Origin: Lacticaseibacillus porcinae | GTDB taxonomy: Bacteria; Bacillota; Bacilli; Lactobacillales; Lactobacillaceae | Direction: 5' to 3' | DNA: 64,000 nucleotides | Assembly: GCF_003946305.1 (NCBI RefSeq) | Contig: NZ_RHNS01000001.1 | Location: forward strand, 372,001-436,000 | Part shown: piece after piece, positions 9,456 to 18,045 of the stretch | Layout: each line of letters begins with the position of its first letter | Position numbering within the stretch: position 1 is the first letter of the stretch | Notes under the pieces: model-generated | Told to the model about the DNA's origin: nothing | What the model saw: only the letters and a program-made list of their open reading frames with translations | The model's database searches: none | Translations under genes and position numbers: made by a program

Positions 9456-9675
9456 TTTCCACCTCGAATCCCGCGGCTTGTAGCTGTTGGATCAAGTCCG
9501 CGATGTCAATGTGTTTCATCTTGGCGCCTTTGCGCAAGGTCATAAAGCGCCCTACGGTATTGAGTAACTTGAGATCTGTGACTCCGTCTAACCCCATGGC
9601 CACCATCACGTCAACAATGGCAGGCTGTTGCGCCACAAGATCGTGGACTGGGGTATCTAAATTGATTGTCGGCAT
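9448..9675 (-). CDS. DUF1858 domain protein
   Basis: A 75-residue protein, MPTINLDTPVHDLVAQQP onward, matching the DUF1858 domain that is often fused to or located beside hemerythrin/RIC-type proteins involved in iron-sulfur repair or redox sensing. It overlaps the DUF438 gene by 8 bases and is the first gene of a two-gene operon. GGAGGCGCTGTC precedes the ATG. No metal-ligand set can be seen in it alone, so it probably works with the DUF438 protein. Confidence 0.85.
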   Translation of the reverse strand: MPTINLDTPVHDLVAQQPAIVDVMVAMGLDGVTDLKLLNTVGRFMTLRKGAKMKHIDIADLIQQLQAAGFEVEND

Positions 9676-9815
9676 GACAGCGCCTCCTTTAATGGCCTCA
9701 TTATACCACCTTAAAGATATTTATTCGCTATATTTATTGTGCCAAAGCGTGATTGACAATTGTCGATGAAAGCGCAAAATGTTAGCGAAGTCTATTTTCA
9801 GAAAAGAGCCCGACC

Positions 9816-11045
9816 ATGCAAGTATTCGCCCGTACCTTCTCCTCGTTAAAAAATCCCAACTTTCGTTATTTCTGGATCGGTCAATGTGTATCGGTCATGG
9901 GCACATGGATCCAGCGTACCGCGCAAACGTGGTTAGTCTATCAAATGACCAAGTCGGCGCTGCTCGTCGGGATCTTGAGCGCTTGTCAATTCGCCCCGAT
10001 CCTTGCGCTAACGCTGGTCGCTGGCACCTTGATCGATCGTTATCCGAAACGGCGGATCTTAATGATCACCCAAGCTGGTTTCTTAACATTAGGGGTGATC
10101 ATGACGCTGATCGTCCTCACTGGCATCGTACAATATTGGATGGTGTTATTGATTGCCTTAGGTTACGGGTGTTTGCAAAGCTTTGATACCCCAACGCGGC
10201 AATCGTTTGTCGTTGAACTCGTCGGCCACAAAGACTTGATGAATGGCATTTCGTTGAATTCAACGATTTTCAACCTCGCAAAAATTGCCGGACCAAGCTT
10301 AGCGGGTTTATTGATGGTGAAGTTTTCCGTGGGGATCTGCTTTTTAGTTGATGCTGTGTCTTATCTAGCGGTGTTGTTAGGGTTATTTTTAATTAAGCAA
10401 AATCATGTGGTTGCCACCCCTTCCAAAAAACGCGTGTGGGAAGACGTGAAAGACGGTTTGCATTATGTGTGGACGCATGCTGATATTCGCTTGAGTGCGA
10501 CTTTGATGTTGATCGTATGCACCTTGAATTACAACAACAACGTGATCATTCCAATTTTTGCCAAAGAAGTCTTACATTCAGGGGCGCAAACCTATGCGAA
10601 TTTACTGTCTGCCACTGGGATCGGGTCGCTGATAGCGGCGTTTTTAATGAGTTATCTCTCACGCTTTGGGTTGCGGCGCGACTTTTATTTGATCGTGGCG
10701 ATCGGCACTGCGAGTTTGCAGGCGTTGATGTTAGTGATCCACAATTACCCATTGGCGATGACGATGATGGTGATGATCGGCTTTTGCAATATGATCTTTT
10801 TGAATCAATCTAACGCCAGCTTCCAATTCGACATCCCCAACCATTTGCGCGGCCGCATCATGTCAGTGTATGTGTTGTTGAATCAAGGCACTACGCCTGT
10901 TGGGAGTTTATTCGTCGGTTCAGTGATGGATGTCGCTGGTGGATTATGGGGCTTTCCAGCGTGCGGCTTGCTTGCTTTGGTGTTGTTACTCCCAGTGATG
11001 ATCGCCAACCGCCAAATGATCGGTGGCTGGTTGCATCACGCTTAA
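9816..11045 (+). CDS. MFS transporter, EntS/MefA-like exporter type
   Basis: A 409-residue protein with about 12 membrane segments. NPNFRYFWIGQCVSVMGTWIQ at the start and RTAQTWLVYQMTKSALLVG are typical of the drug/siderophore exporter branch (MFS_3); DRYPKRRILMITQ is the motif A loop. The ribosome binding site is weak (AAAGAG). It is divergent from the DUF1858/DUF438 operon and upstream of an independently promoted regulator operon. The exported compound is unknown. Confidence 0.86.
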   Translation: MQVFARTFSSLKNPNFRYFWIGQCVSVMGTWIQRTAQTWLVYQMTKSALLVGILSACQFAPILALTLVAGTLIDRYPKRRILMITQAGFLTLGVIMTLIVLTGIVQYWMVLLIALGYGCLQSFDTPTRQSFVVELVGHKDLMNGISLNSTIFNLAKIAGPSLAGLLMVKFSVGICFLVDAVSYLAVLLGLFLIKQNHVVATPSKKRVWEDVKDGLHYVWTHADIRLSATLMLIVCTLNYNNNVIIPIFAKEVLHSGAQTYANLLSATGIGSLIAAFLMSYLSRFGLRRDFYLIVAIGTASLQALMLVIHNYPLAMTMMVMIGFCNMIFLNQSNASFQFDIPNHLRGRIMSVYVLLNQGTTPVGSLFVGSVMDVAGGLWGFPACGLLALVLLLPVMIANRQMIGGWLHHA

Positions 11046-11079
11046 CGTCGGCAACGGCGTTTTTTTGTTGGCAAAAATC

Positions 11080-11132
11080 GTCAACAGAAAAAATATGTTG
11101 ACAGATTCCGTCAACACCTGTAACTTATACTC
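11080..11132 (+). promoter_or_regulatory. Promoter with three alternating operator half-sites
   Basis: Three copies of one 7-mer occur in alternating orientation: GTCAACA (11080-11086), TGTTGAC (11096-11102) and GTCAACA (11110-11116). They form two overlapping palindromes with 9- and 7-base spacers. A -35 box TTGACA (11098-11103) lies inside the middle half-site; a TAACTT -10 follows after 17 bases. The downstream gene encodes a DNA-binding protein, so autoregulation is the simple reading. Confidence 0.7.
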
Positions 11133-11147
11133 TCGGAGGACGACAAC

Positions 11148-11816
11148 ATGACCATCACCGAACTCACCCAAGGCTTTCATCGCGAACAAAACATGTGGCA
11201 ATGTAATTATTGCGACGTCAAAGTCCGCTTAGATCAACAAACGCAAATCACTGAACACCTCAGCGCGGCGCATCACAGTGCCTTAACCGCGTTGTTAGCT
11301 GCCGGTGGCTTGACCGATAATCAACAACAACTCATGCAAGCCTTTGCTGCTGGGCTTAGCGATAAGGAAATTGCCAAAGCGCAAGGCGTCACTGCCAGCA
11401 CCATTCGCCAACAAAAGTATCGTTTCCGTCAAAAAGCTGCTCAAGCACGATTGTTCCTTGCACAATATCAAGCGGTGTTCGGTGAAGCAGTCACTGATGA
11501 GCTGTTGCCAGTTCCAAAACCAGCGCAAATCATGGCAATCAACACCGCTCAAGATGAACAAGTCCTTGCTAAAAACGTTGATTTTTCAAGTGAGCACCCT
11601 ATGTTAAAACACTGGCCTAAACAAGAATCCGCCCGCGTTTGCCTATGCACTCGTATCGTCGAAGACTTTGCCGTTGATCAGCAATACACGCTAAGCGACA
11701 CAAACGCGATCCTCGATTCGTGGTACCCAGATCATAGTTTACTCGCCCGCTATCTGGTGGACTTTGGTTTCATGGCACGCACCGCAGATGGCCGCCAATA
11801 TTGGAGAATTTATTAA
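11148..11816 (+). CDS. Zinc-finger/LuxR-HTH/DUF2087 regulator
   Basis: 222 residues in three parts. Residues about 16-45 contain a possible C2H2-like finger (CNYC, then HLSAAHH). Residues about 58-105 form a LuxR/FixJ-type helix-turn-helix (LTDNQQQLMQAFAAGLSDKE, VTASTIRQQKYRFRQ). The last ~70 residues are a DUF2087 domain (VCLCTRIVEDFAVDQQYTLS, LARYLVDFGFMARTADGRQYW). GGAGGACGACAAC precedes the ATG. The stop overlaps the next start as TAATG, so it is coupled to the GIY-YIG-like gene. In Firmicutes DUF2087 genes often sit beside GIY-YIG genes. It probably controls its own operon through the half-sites upstream. Confidence 0.83.
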   Translation: MTITELTQGFHREQNMWQCNYCDVKVRLDQQTQITEHLSAAHHSALTALLAAGGLTDNQQQLMQAFAAGLSDKEIAKAQGVTASTIRQQKYRFRQKAAQARLFLAQYQAVFGEAVTDELLPVPKPAQIMAINTAQDEQVLAKNVDFSSEHPMLKHWPKQESARVCLCTRIVEDFAVDQQYTLSDTNAILDSWYPDHSLLARYLVDFGFMARTADGRQYWRIY

Positions 11817-12145
11817 TGGACAAAGAACAAAAGAAACAAGCGATTCAAGCTTACAAACTCATGCCCGTCGAATACGGCGTGATCCAAATTGAAAACACGA
11901 TCAATCACAAACGTTTTATCGCCGCAGTCCCAAACATTAAGAATCGTTGGTATTTTTACCAAACAAACTTAAATCGCGGCGCCTATCACGATACTGAATT
12001 TCAACGCGACTGGGATGACATGGGTGAATCAGCGTTCACCTATTCTGTGTTATGGCACAAGAAAAATGACGATGTTGTCAACATGCGCGCGACCCTTAAA
12101 GACCTCAAAGCCGAGTGGACGGAAAAAATTCACCCAGAATATTAA
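11816..12145 (+). CDS. GIY-YIG nuclease-fold protein with degenerate active site
   Basis: 109 residues. The fold is recognised from the pattern YGVIQIENTINHKRFIAA, then NRWYFYQTNLNRGAYHD, FQRDWDDMG and FTYSVL, matching small stand-alone GIY-YIG proteins found next to DUF2087 regulators. The canonical GIY is YGV here and YIG is FIA, although an arginine in the NR position remains. Catalysis may be lost. It starts inside the stop of the upstream regulator. It could be a nucleic-acid-binding partner rather than a nuclease. Confidence 0.75.
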   Translation: MDKEQKKQAIQAYKLMPVEYGVIQIENTINHKRFIAAVPNIKNRWYFYQTNLNRGAYHDTEFQRDWDDMGESAFTYSVLWHKKNDDVVNMRATLKDLKAEWTEKIHPEY

Positions 12146-12155
12146 GGAGCATTCA

Positions 12156-12800
12156 ATGACATTTACCCCAATCGACATGGCCACTTGGCCGCGTCAACAA
12201 TATTTTTATTACTTCACGAAAATGGCACCGATGAGTTTCACCATCTCTGCAAAACTTGACATCACTGAAACTTACGACCAGCTGCACGAACAAAACCTCG
12301 GCTTCTTTCCAGGGTATTTATACCTGACGAGCAAAGTCCTCACCACGATGCCAGAGTTTCGCATCGGTCGCAACGACGAAGGCCAACTCGGATATTTCGA
12401 TCACTTGAATCCTAGCTATACCGTAATCCATGATGATCACACCATCACCAGTTGCTGGAGTGAATATGATCCTGATTTCCAAACTTTTTCCCAATGCGTG
12501 CATGACGATACCCAAGCCGCTGTACAAGTTGCCGGTCCAGTTGGCAAAGCCGATCAGCCAAGTAATTCGTTCGAAGCTGGCATGTTGCCATGGGTGCATT
12601 TTGATAGTTACACGCCGATGCCAGTCAATGGTCTCCCAAGCTTTGCGCCAGTATTGCAAGCTGGTCGATGGGAAGTGATCGACGGCAAACGCATGATGCC
12701 ACTATCGATCACCGCTAATCATGCTGTGGCCGATGGTTATCATGTCAGCGATTTGTTTACTCGTTTGCAACAAGCATTCAGTCATCCGACATGGGAATAG
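12156..12800 (+). CDS. Chloramphenicol acetyltransferase-like protein
   Basis: 214 residues with the CAT trimer fold: FTPIDMATWPRQQYFYYF at the start, MPEFRIGRNDEGQLGYFDHL, and the active-site block ITANHAVADGYHVSDLF near residue 190. The usual HHAVCDG reads NHAVADG, so the catalytic His of HxxxDG is kept while the preceding His is Asn. AAGGAG lies 6 bases before the ATG at 12156. It is the third gene of the DUF2087 operon. Many chromosomal CAT-like proteins of lactobacilli are not resistance enzymes; activity toward chloramphenicol cannot be asserted. Confidence 0.84.
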   Translation: MTFTPIDMATWPRQQYFYYFTKMAPMSFTISAKLDITETYDQLHEQNLGFFPGYLYLTSKVLTTMPEFRIGRNDEGQLGYFDHLNPSYTVIHDDHTITSCWSEYDPDFQTFSQCVHDDTQAAVQVAGPVGKADQPSNSFEAGMLPWVHFDSYTPMPVNGLPSFAPVLQAGRWEVIDGKRMMPLSITANHAVADGYHVSDLFTRLQQAFSHPTWE

Positions 12801-12850
12801 ACAAATGCACACGTTAGGCTTACATTTAAGGCAAAACGGAGGCAGATAAC

Positions 12851-13171
12851 ATGCATGAAATTCCAGAAACGCTCGCGCAAGCCCAAGCTTTAGCAGATAA
12901 ACTCAATGAACCCCTTGATTCAGTGATTCAAGGCGGTTTGCGCAACTGGGCACAAGAATTGTTAGATGAAGGCATTGAAGGCGGCTATCTTACGGCGATT
13001 TTCACTGAACAAGGCTTAGAAGTTCAAGATATCAACAACCAACATCTCCTTACCGAAACTAGTTTACAGGCAGCACCTTTAGTTGATCGCTTCAAAACTG
13101 AGCCTCACGCCACATTATTGTTGATCCAAACCAAGATCCGGCAATTGTTTGATTCCGGAAAGCTTCACTAA
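12851..13171 (+). CDS. Hypothetical protein, 106 residues
   Basis: I do not recognise a family. The protein is acidic and soluble, with a helical N-terminus (LAQAQALADKLNEPLDSVIQ) and no signal or membrane segment. GGAGGCAGATAAC precedes the ATG. It lies 50 bases after the CAT-like gene and ends at a strong terminator, so it is the last member of the DUF2087 operon. Confidence 0.7.
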   Translation: MHEIPETLAQAQALADKLNEPLDSVIQGGLRNWAQELLDEGIEGGYLTAIFTEQGLEVQDINNQHLLTETSLQAAPLVDRFKTEPHATLLLIQTKIRQLFDSGKLH

Positions 13172-13210
13172 AAAATGCTTCCCATCGATTCATTCGATGA
13201 GAAGCATTTT
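13171..13210. terminator. Bidirectional terminator
   Basis: AAAAATGCTT pairs with AAGCATTTTT, with an inner ATCGA/TCGAT stem. It serves the operon ending at 13171 (plus) and the exonuclease ending at 13211 (minus). Confidence 0.87.
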
Positions 13211-14539
13211 TCAATACCGACGGACATTTTTCTTTGGTGATTTAAAGCTGGTTTGTTCAAAGACTTGATTAAACTGCGCCATCACCACTTCAGGCAACAA
13301 TGGTGAGCCTTGCAAGTAAGCGTACAGTGCATAAGTGGTCACTGCGTCATACACTGCCCCATGTGCAAGAATATCTAACCCTAAGTAATTGCGATATTTC
13401 GCGAGGCCGACGTCAGGGCCACCAGGCATCGGACCGCCAGCTTTGGCGATTTCTGCAACATCAAGCAGCCGCCCAGGGGTTGCATACAATCCGAACTGCC
13501 GCTGCATCACCAGCAAGTCGCCACCTTTAACGGCAAAACCAAGCAATGGATCTTTGCCGATAAAATTCTGAAATTCCGCCAAGGCAGTGCTAGCCGGACG
13601 ACCATAGCGCGTCAATAAGCCGGTATGAATGCCTGTCAGCGATTGTGACCGTGAGTTTAACCGCATGCCGTGCGGAATTTGTACGAAGCAATCAAAGGTG
13701 TCGACAATCCGGGCGTTGCGGACCTTAATGGCACCGATCTCAGTGGCAAATTGTCCTTCTTGTTTATTGCCACTGGAGAATTCTAAATCAAACACGGTAT
13801 AGGCATCAGGGCGCCCGCCAAAAGGTTGTAAAATCGGGCGTTGCGGCGTGAACGCTGGGCTTGGGGTTTTGGCAAAATGGCGCGTCTTCAACGCTTTAGC
13901 GCGGTTCAAGACATCACGTTGCAGCCCTGCTTCTGCAACACCGCGACGCGGCTTGGCTTTGGCGATGGACAGATCTTCCATATGCCGCAAAGGTGAAAAG
14001 GCTTGGGCCCAAGGCGTCAACATTTCCGCGTGAGTCCATTGCACCCCATATTGTGTCATCAAGGCGATGGATTCTTCAGCGATCGGGCCAAACAAATGAA
14101 TCTTCACTGGGTCCTGGTCATCATCGAGGTGTAATTGATGCACCACTGCCCCAAGCGCTTGAAAATGATTGGACATGGCATGAACCAACGCCCACTGAGG
14201 TTGGACACTGCGCGGTAGATTTGCAGGATCACGCATCGCCGTCACATAAGTGCGAAAAAGTTTGCGGATCACCCAATCAACGGCTTTGCCAGTAACAGGC
14301 AGCGCTTCAAGCGTCGCAGTGGCAGTGATCGCTGGCCACAGCTTTGCAGTTGGCATCGTATTACCATTCAAGGTCAATGCAGCTGGCCACAAGCCACGCA
14401 AGTCCAGGGTCAAGTCGACTAAGGCAAGTTGTTCTGGGCGGCCACCGCCGATTTGCGCCAATTCTTGTAAAGCGGTGAGCAACTGCTCAGCCCACTCATC
14501 ATTAAAAGGCGCTTGTAATGCTTCTTTCAACTCGTCCAT
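13211..14539 (-). CDS. DEDDh 3'-5' exonuclease domain protein (DnaQ/PolC epsilon-like)
   Basis: 442 residues. The C-terminal ~190 residues are an exonuclease fold: ExoI motif VFDLEFSS (D, E) near residue 247, a middle motif LLGFAVKGGDLLVMQ in place of the usual GHN..FD, and ExoIII motif AHGAVYDAVTTYALY giving the H and D of DEDDh. The first ~240 residues are not a family I recognise; they contain alpha/beta segments and a basic linker (KAKPRRG). AAAAGGGAG precedes the ATG. The gene stands alone between terminators. A repair or RNA-processing role is possible; DNA polymerase association is not shown. Confidence 0.8.
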   Translation of the reverse strand: MDELKEALQAPFNDEWAEQLLTALQELAQIGGGRPEQLALVDLTLDLRGLWPAALTLNGNTMPTAKLWPAITATATLEALPVTGKAVDWVIRKLFRTYVTAMRDPANLPRSVQPQWALVHAMSNHFQALGAVVHQLHLDDDQDPVKIHLFGPIAEESIALMTQYGVQWTHAEMLTPWAQAFSPLRHMEDLSIAKAKPRRGVAEAGLQRDVLNRAKALKTRHFAKTPSPAFTPQRPILQPFGGRPDAYTVFDLEFSSGNKQEGQFATEIGAIKVRNARIVDTFDCFVQIPHGMRLNSRSQSLTGIHTGLLTRYGRPASTALAEFQNFIGKDPLLGFAVKGGDLLVMQRQFGLYATPGRLLDVAEIAKAGGPMPGGPDVGLAKYRNYLGLDILAHGAVYDAVTTYALYAYLQGSPLLPEVVMAQFNQVFEQTSFKSPKKNVRRY

Positions 14540-14592
14540 GTCAGTCTCCCTTTTTGTTATCTGTTATATTTTACCCCAAAAGCTGATCAAAC

Positions 14593-14621
14593 AAAAACAC
14601 CAAGCCTCGGACTTGGTGTTG
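14593..14621 (-). terminator. Terminator of the MFS gene
   Basis: AACACCAAG/CTTGGTGTT with loop TCCGAGG and a T run on the minus strand, just after the stop at 14627. Confidence 0.8.
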
Positions 14622-14626
14622 GTCAG

Positions 14627-15781
14627 TTAATTGACTTGAACGCGGCGATTCAATCCCGCTACAGCGAAGATCATGATCGCAGTGAAAATCAGTAAATAAA
14701 CCGGATATAACGCAATACTCAATTGACCTGCTAACAACCCAAATAGCGGCGGCGCAAAAGTCGAGCCGACATAAGCAAAGGCCATTTGAATGCCGATCAC
14801 AGCTTGTGACTTATCTGCCCCAAAATTATTCGGCGTTTCATGGATGATCGTCGGGTAGATCGGGGCACATCCTAAACCAATGATCAACAACCCACTCAAA
14901 GCCACTGGCACCGGCAACGGTAACAACACTAACCCGATGCCGATCACTAAAATCGCACTTCCAAGCCACACCATGCGCCGATCTCCTAAGCGATCAGCAA
15001 TAAATCCCGATAAGAAACGCCCTACCGTGATCCCCATGTAAAACAAAGCTGCAAACTTGGCGGCTGTTGGGACGCTGACGCCTCGCGCTTGGACCAAATA
15101 GCTTGCTGCCCAGATCCCTGCCGTTGCTTCAAGGGCACAATAAGCGAGAAAAGCAGATAAAACTTGCGGGACACCAGGTAATGCAAACAACTCACCCATC
15201 GAAAGTTTCACCGCAACTTCAGTTTCACTTTTGGGACGCTTCAACCATAACGGCAAGCTAAACACTAACACAATGGTCAGCAACACTTGCACGATCCCGA
15301 TGATCCGATACCCACTTTGCCAGCCGAGTTGATGGGTCAATGCAAAACTCATCACATAAGGACTGATCGCGGCGCCTACACCCCAAAAACAGTGAAGCCA
15401 ATTCATTTGGCGGCTTTTATAATGCAAAGCCACATAATTGTTCAACGCGGCATCCACCGCCCCTGCCCCGAGGCCATAAGGAATCGCAAACACACAAAGC
15501 CAAAGAAAATTCGGGGCAAACGAAAACCCAAACAACGCCAACGCCGTCGTCCCGACACTGATGGCGGTGACCTTCCCAGTCCCAAGTTTGCGTGTGAGTC
15601 GATCAGATAACAAACTCGAAATAATCGTATTTGCTGAGATCAACATCGTAATGATCCCCGCGTAGCTAGTTGGGACTTGTAATGCTGTATGCATCGCCGG
15701 CCAACCAGATCCGATCAGGGAATCTGGCAACCCTAAGCTGATGAACGCGATATAAATGATCGCAAGCAGAATTGAGAACAT
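14627..15781 (-). CDS. MFS transporter (FucP/BMP-like sugar MFS type)
   Basis: 384 residues, about 12 membrane helices. It begins MFSILLAIIYIAFISLGLPD, a pattern common in a group of Firmicutes MFS proteins (SLGLPDSLIGSGWP). SDRLTRKLGTGKV and ADRLGDRRMVW are the two motif A loops. The ATG at 15781 is preferred over an upstream TTG because GGAGGAAG lies directly before it. It is a single-gene unit bounded by a terminator downstream and the 15984-16660 foldback repeat upstream. The substrate is unknown. Confidence 0.84.
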   Translation of the reverse strand: MFSILLAIIYIAFISLGLPDSLIGSGWPAMHTALQVPTSYAGIITMLISANTIISSLLSDRLTRKLGTGKVTAISVGTTALALFGFSFAPNFLWLCVFAIPYGLGAGAVDAALNNYVALHYKSRQMNWLHCFWGVGAAISPYVMSFALTHQLGWQSGYRIIGIVQVLLTIVLVFSLPLWLKRPKSETEVAVKLSMGELFALPGVPQVLSAFLAYCALEATAGIWAASYLVQARGVSVPTAAKFAALFYMGITVGRFLSGFIADRLGDRRMVWLGSAILVIGIGLVLLPLPVPVALSGLLIIGLGCAPIYPTIIHETPNNFGADKSQAVIGIQMAFAYVGSTFAPPLFGLLAGQLSIALYPVYLLIFTAIMIFAVAGLNRRVQVN

Positions 15782-15983
15782 AACTTCCTCCAAGTGACAC
15801 GATTATTCAAAGCTTATCATATCTCAATGACCAAACAGCTCAAAATTCACAGCAATTACTGACAAAAACGTCTCGTTGTCTGCGAATGCTTTTCGCCACT
15901 TGAGCTGACGGTGGTTCCACTAAAAGGTCGAAACATAAATGAATCTAGGCACTTCTGATGACAATGATCTCCGACAGCTTTAA

Positions 15984-16660
15984 TGTTCCAGCAACCTATA
16001 CCGATATGCCTCCAGCACGAAAATCTGTGGGCTCCGACGATTTGGCGTCACTGCGGTGAATGGGACAAGTTGCCGGTGCGGCCGTCTGCAGAAATCGGCA
16101 AAGCCCGCCGATGTTCTTGCGACTAAAAAGTGAACCAAAGAAGAACGCTTTGTTTCAATTTTTGCCGGTGAAATCCGCGCGAACCGCCAAAACCCGGCGT
16201 TTCATTTGATTTCACTGCCACAGGCAATTGTCCAATTCACCTCCGTTTTGCCAAATCATCTCCGCCCACAGATTTTCTACGTTGATATCGCTAGCTTATA
16301 AATCAAACACGCCAATGTTGCGACGTCATTCACGTGACTAAGCATGATATCAACGTAGACATGACAAGTTTCGTAGCCATCAGGTGACAGTAGTCTAGCA
16401 TAGTGGAAGTGATTTGAAATTGGGACGGAAGCTGGCCGTCGGTGCGTAGTGAGATTTCCGTTAGCGGTTTACCGCTTACGGAAATCCGCAAGCGGAGATC
16501 CACTTGGCAATGAGCGTAGCGAAGCGTCCAAGTTAGCTCCGCCGAGGACCCTCACTACGCACCGACGAGCCAGCTGGAGTCCCAATTTCAAATCACTGAA
16601 ACGTAGCTAGACCACTGTCGCCTGATGGCGGCATGAAATACTGACGCTGCTGGACATCGA
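15984..16660. repeat. Composite foldback repeat, copy B (scaffold with two hairpin cargos)
   Basis: This fills most of the gap between the MFS gene and purB; 15782-15983 beside it shows nothing recognisable. Plus-strand order: module X (to 16036, with GAAAATCTGTGGGCTCCG), hairpin cargo H1 (16037-16260), module L (16261-16399, beginning CTCCGCCCACAGATTTTC), hairpin cargo H2 (16400-16605), module Y (16606-16660). X and L facing ends form an inverted repeat around slot 1; L and Y facing ends (GACAGTAGTCTAGC / GCTAGACCACTGTC) form another around slot 2. Modules X, L, Y match copy A (707-1335) in the opposite orientation, but the cargos are in the opposite slots. Not coding. Confidence 0.87.
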
Positions 16661-16667
16661 TTGCATC

Positions 16668-16695
16668 AAAAAAGCCGAGCAACATACTCGGCTTC
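16668..16695 (-). terminator. Terminator after purB
   Basis: GCCGAG/CTCGGC stem followed by a T run on the minus strand, 10 bases past the purB stop. Confidence 0.8.
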
Positions 16696-16704
16696 AAGAT
16701 TCAA

Positions 16705-18003
16705 TTAGTCGCCTAAGCCGATGCGATCAAACACTTCATCGACGTGACGTAAGTGATAATGATAATCAAAGGCATCATCAATTTGCGCTTCAGTTAAACG
16801 ATCAGTGACTTTAGGATCTGCTTCCAGTAATTCACGGAAGTCGCGATGTTCATCCCAAGCCTTCGCCGTCTTTGGTTGGACCAGATCATAAGCTGCTTCA
16901 CGCGACAAGCCAGATTCGATCAACTTCAACATCACGCGTTGCGAGAAGATCAAGCCATGGGTCTTGTTCATGTTGGCGATCATGGTTTCTGGGAAGACAT
17001 CCAAGTTTTCGATGATCGTGGTGAAGCGATGCAAAATGTAATCCAACAACCCAGTGGCATCTGGTAACATCATCCGTTCTGCAGAAGAATGGGAAATGTC
17101 GCGTTCATGCCACAAATTGACATCTTCAAGTGCTGGAATGCTGTAGCCGCGGATCACGCGCGCTAAGCCTGAAACATTTTCAGAGCCGATCGGGTTGCGT
17201 TTGTGTGGCATTGCCGAAGAGCCTTTTTGTCCAGGGTTGAAGTGTTCTTCCACTTCATGAACTTCGGTACGTTGCATGTGGCGCACTTGAGTGGCAAAAC
17301 GTTCAACGGAAGTGGCGATCAAGCCAAGGGTTTGAATGTAGTGGGCATGTAAGTCACGTGGGAGGATCTGCGTGGAGATCTCTTGGGCGCGAATGCCGAG
17401 GTGTTCACACACATAAGCTTCAACTGCTGGTGGGGTGTTGGCGAAAGTTCCGACAGCACCAGAGATCTTCCCTGCTTCCACATCTGCGGCAGCTTCATCA
17501 AAACGCTTCAAGTTGCGCTTCATTTCTGAATACCAAGTAGCCACCACTAACCCGAATGTTGTGGGTTCTGCATGGACGCCATGAGTCCGCCCCATCATTG
17601 GTGTGTGTTTGTATTCTTTAGCAAGCTTTGCTAAAGCATCAGTCAACGCTTGTAAGTCTGCGCGTAAAATCGCGTTAGCTTGCTTCAACACTGAGCCTTG
17701 CGCAGTGTCCACCACATCAGTAGACGTTAAGCCGAAGTGGACCCACTTCTTTTCGTCGCCGAGGGATTCGGAAACGGTACGGGTGAAGGCCACCACGTCA
17801 TGGCGAGTGACTGCTTCAATTTCATGAATGCGGTCAACGGTGAAGGTCGCATTTTTCCGTAAAGCTTTGACGTCTTCTGCCGGAATTTCACCTAAGGTAG
17901 ACCAAGCTTCTGCAGCTAAAATTTCCACTTCAAGCCAGGCTTTGTAACGATTTTCTTCGGTCCAAACTTGTGCCATTGCTGGACGACTATAACGGTCGAT
18001 CAT
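16705..18003 (-). CDS. purB: Adenylosuccinate lyase
   Basis: 432 residues, normal length for PurB. It cleaves adenylosuccinate to AMP (and SAICAR to AICAR). Visible motifs are the fumarase/lyase signature [31 protein letters not shown] and [26 protein letters not shown] lies before the ATG. It is the last gene of xpt-pbuX-purK-like-purB. In this salvage setting its main task is probably IMP to AMP conversion together with purA, which is not in the window. Confidence 0.96.
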   Translation of the reverse strand: MIDRYSRPAMAQVWTEENRYKAWLEVEILAAEAWSTLGEIPAEDVKALRKNATFTVDRIHEIEAVTRHDVVAFTRTVSESLGDEKKWVHFGLTSTDVVDTAQGSVLKQANAILRADLQALTDALAKLAKEYKHTPMMGRTHGVHAEPTTFGLVVATWYSEMKRNLKRFDEAAADVEAGKISGAVGTFANTPPAVEAYVCEHLGIRAQEISTQILPRDLHAHYIQTLGLIATSVERFATQVRHMQRTEVHEVEEHFNPGQKGSSAMPHKRNPIGSENVSGLARVIRGYSIPALEDVNLWHERDISHSSAERMMLPDATGLLDYILHRFTTIIENLDVFPETMIANMNKTHGLIFSQRVMLKLIESGLSREAAYDLVQPKTAKAWDEHRDFRELLEADPKVTDRLTEAQIDDAFDYHYHLRHVDEVFDRIGLGD

Positions 18004-18045
18004 AAACTGGTTCCTCCTAATGTCTCACCTATTCATTAACAGCGA

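Noticed and set aside
12156-12800. Acquired chloramphenicol resistance gene
   Set aside because: It is a chromosomal CAT-like gene embedded in a housekeeping-style operon with an altered HH motif; there are no mobile flanks.
16400-16605. H2 hairpin as a simple large transcription terminator for purB
   Set aside because: A proper terminator with a T run sits directly after purB at 16668-16695, and the H2 arms lack a T tract.
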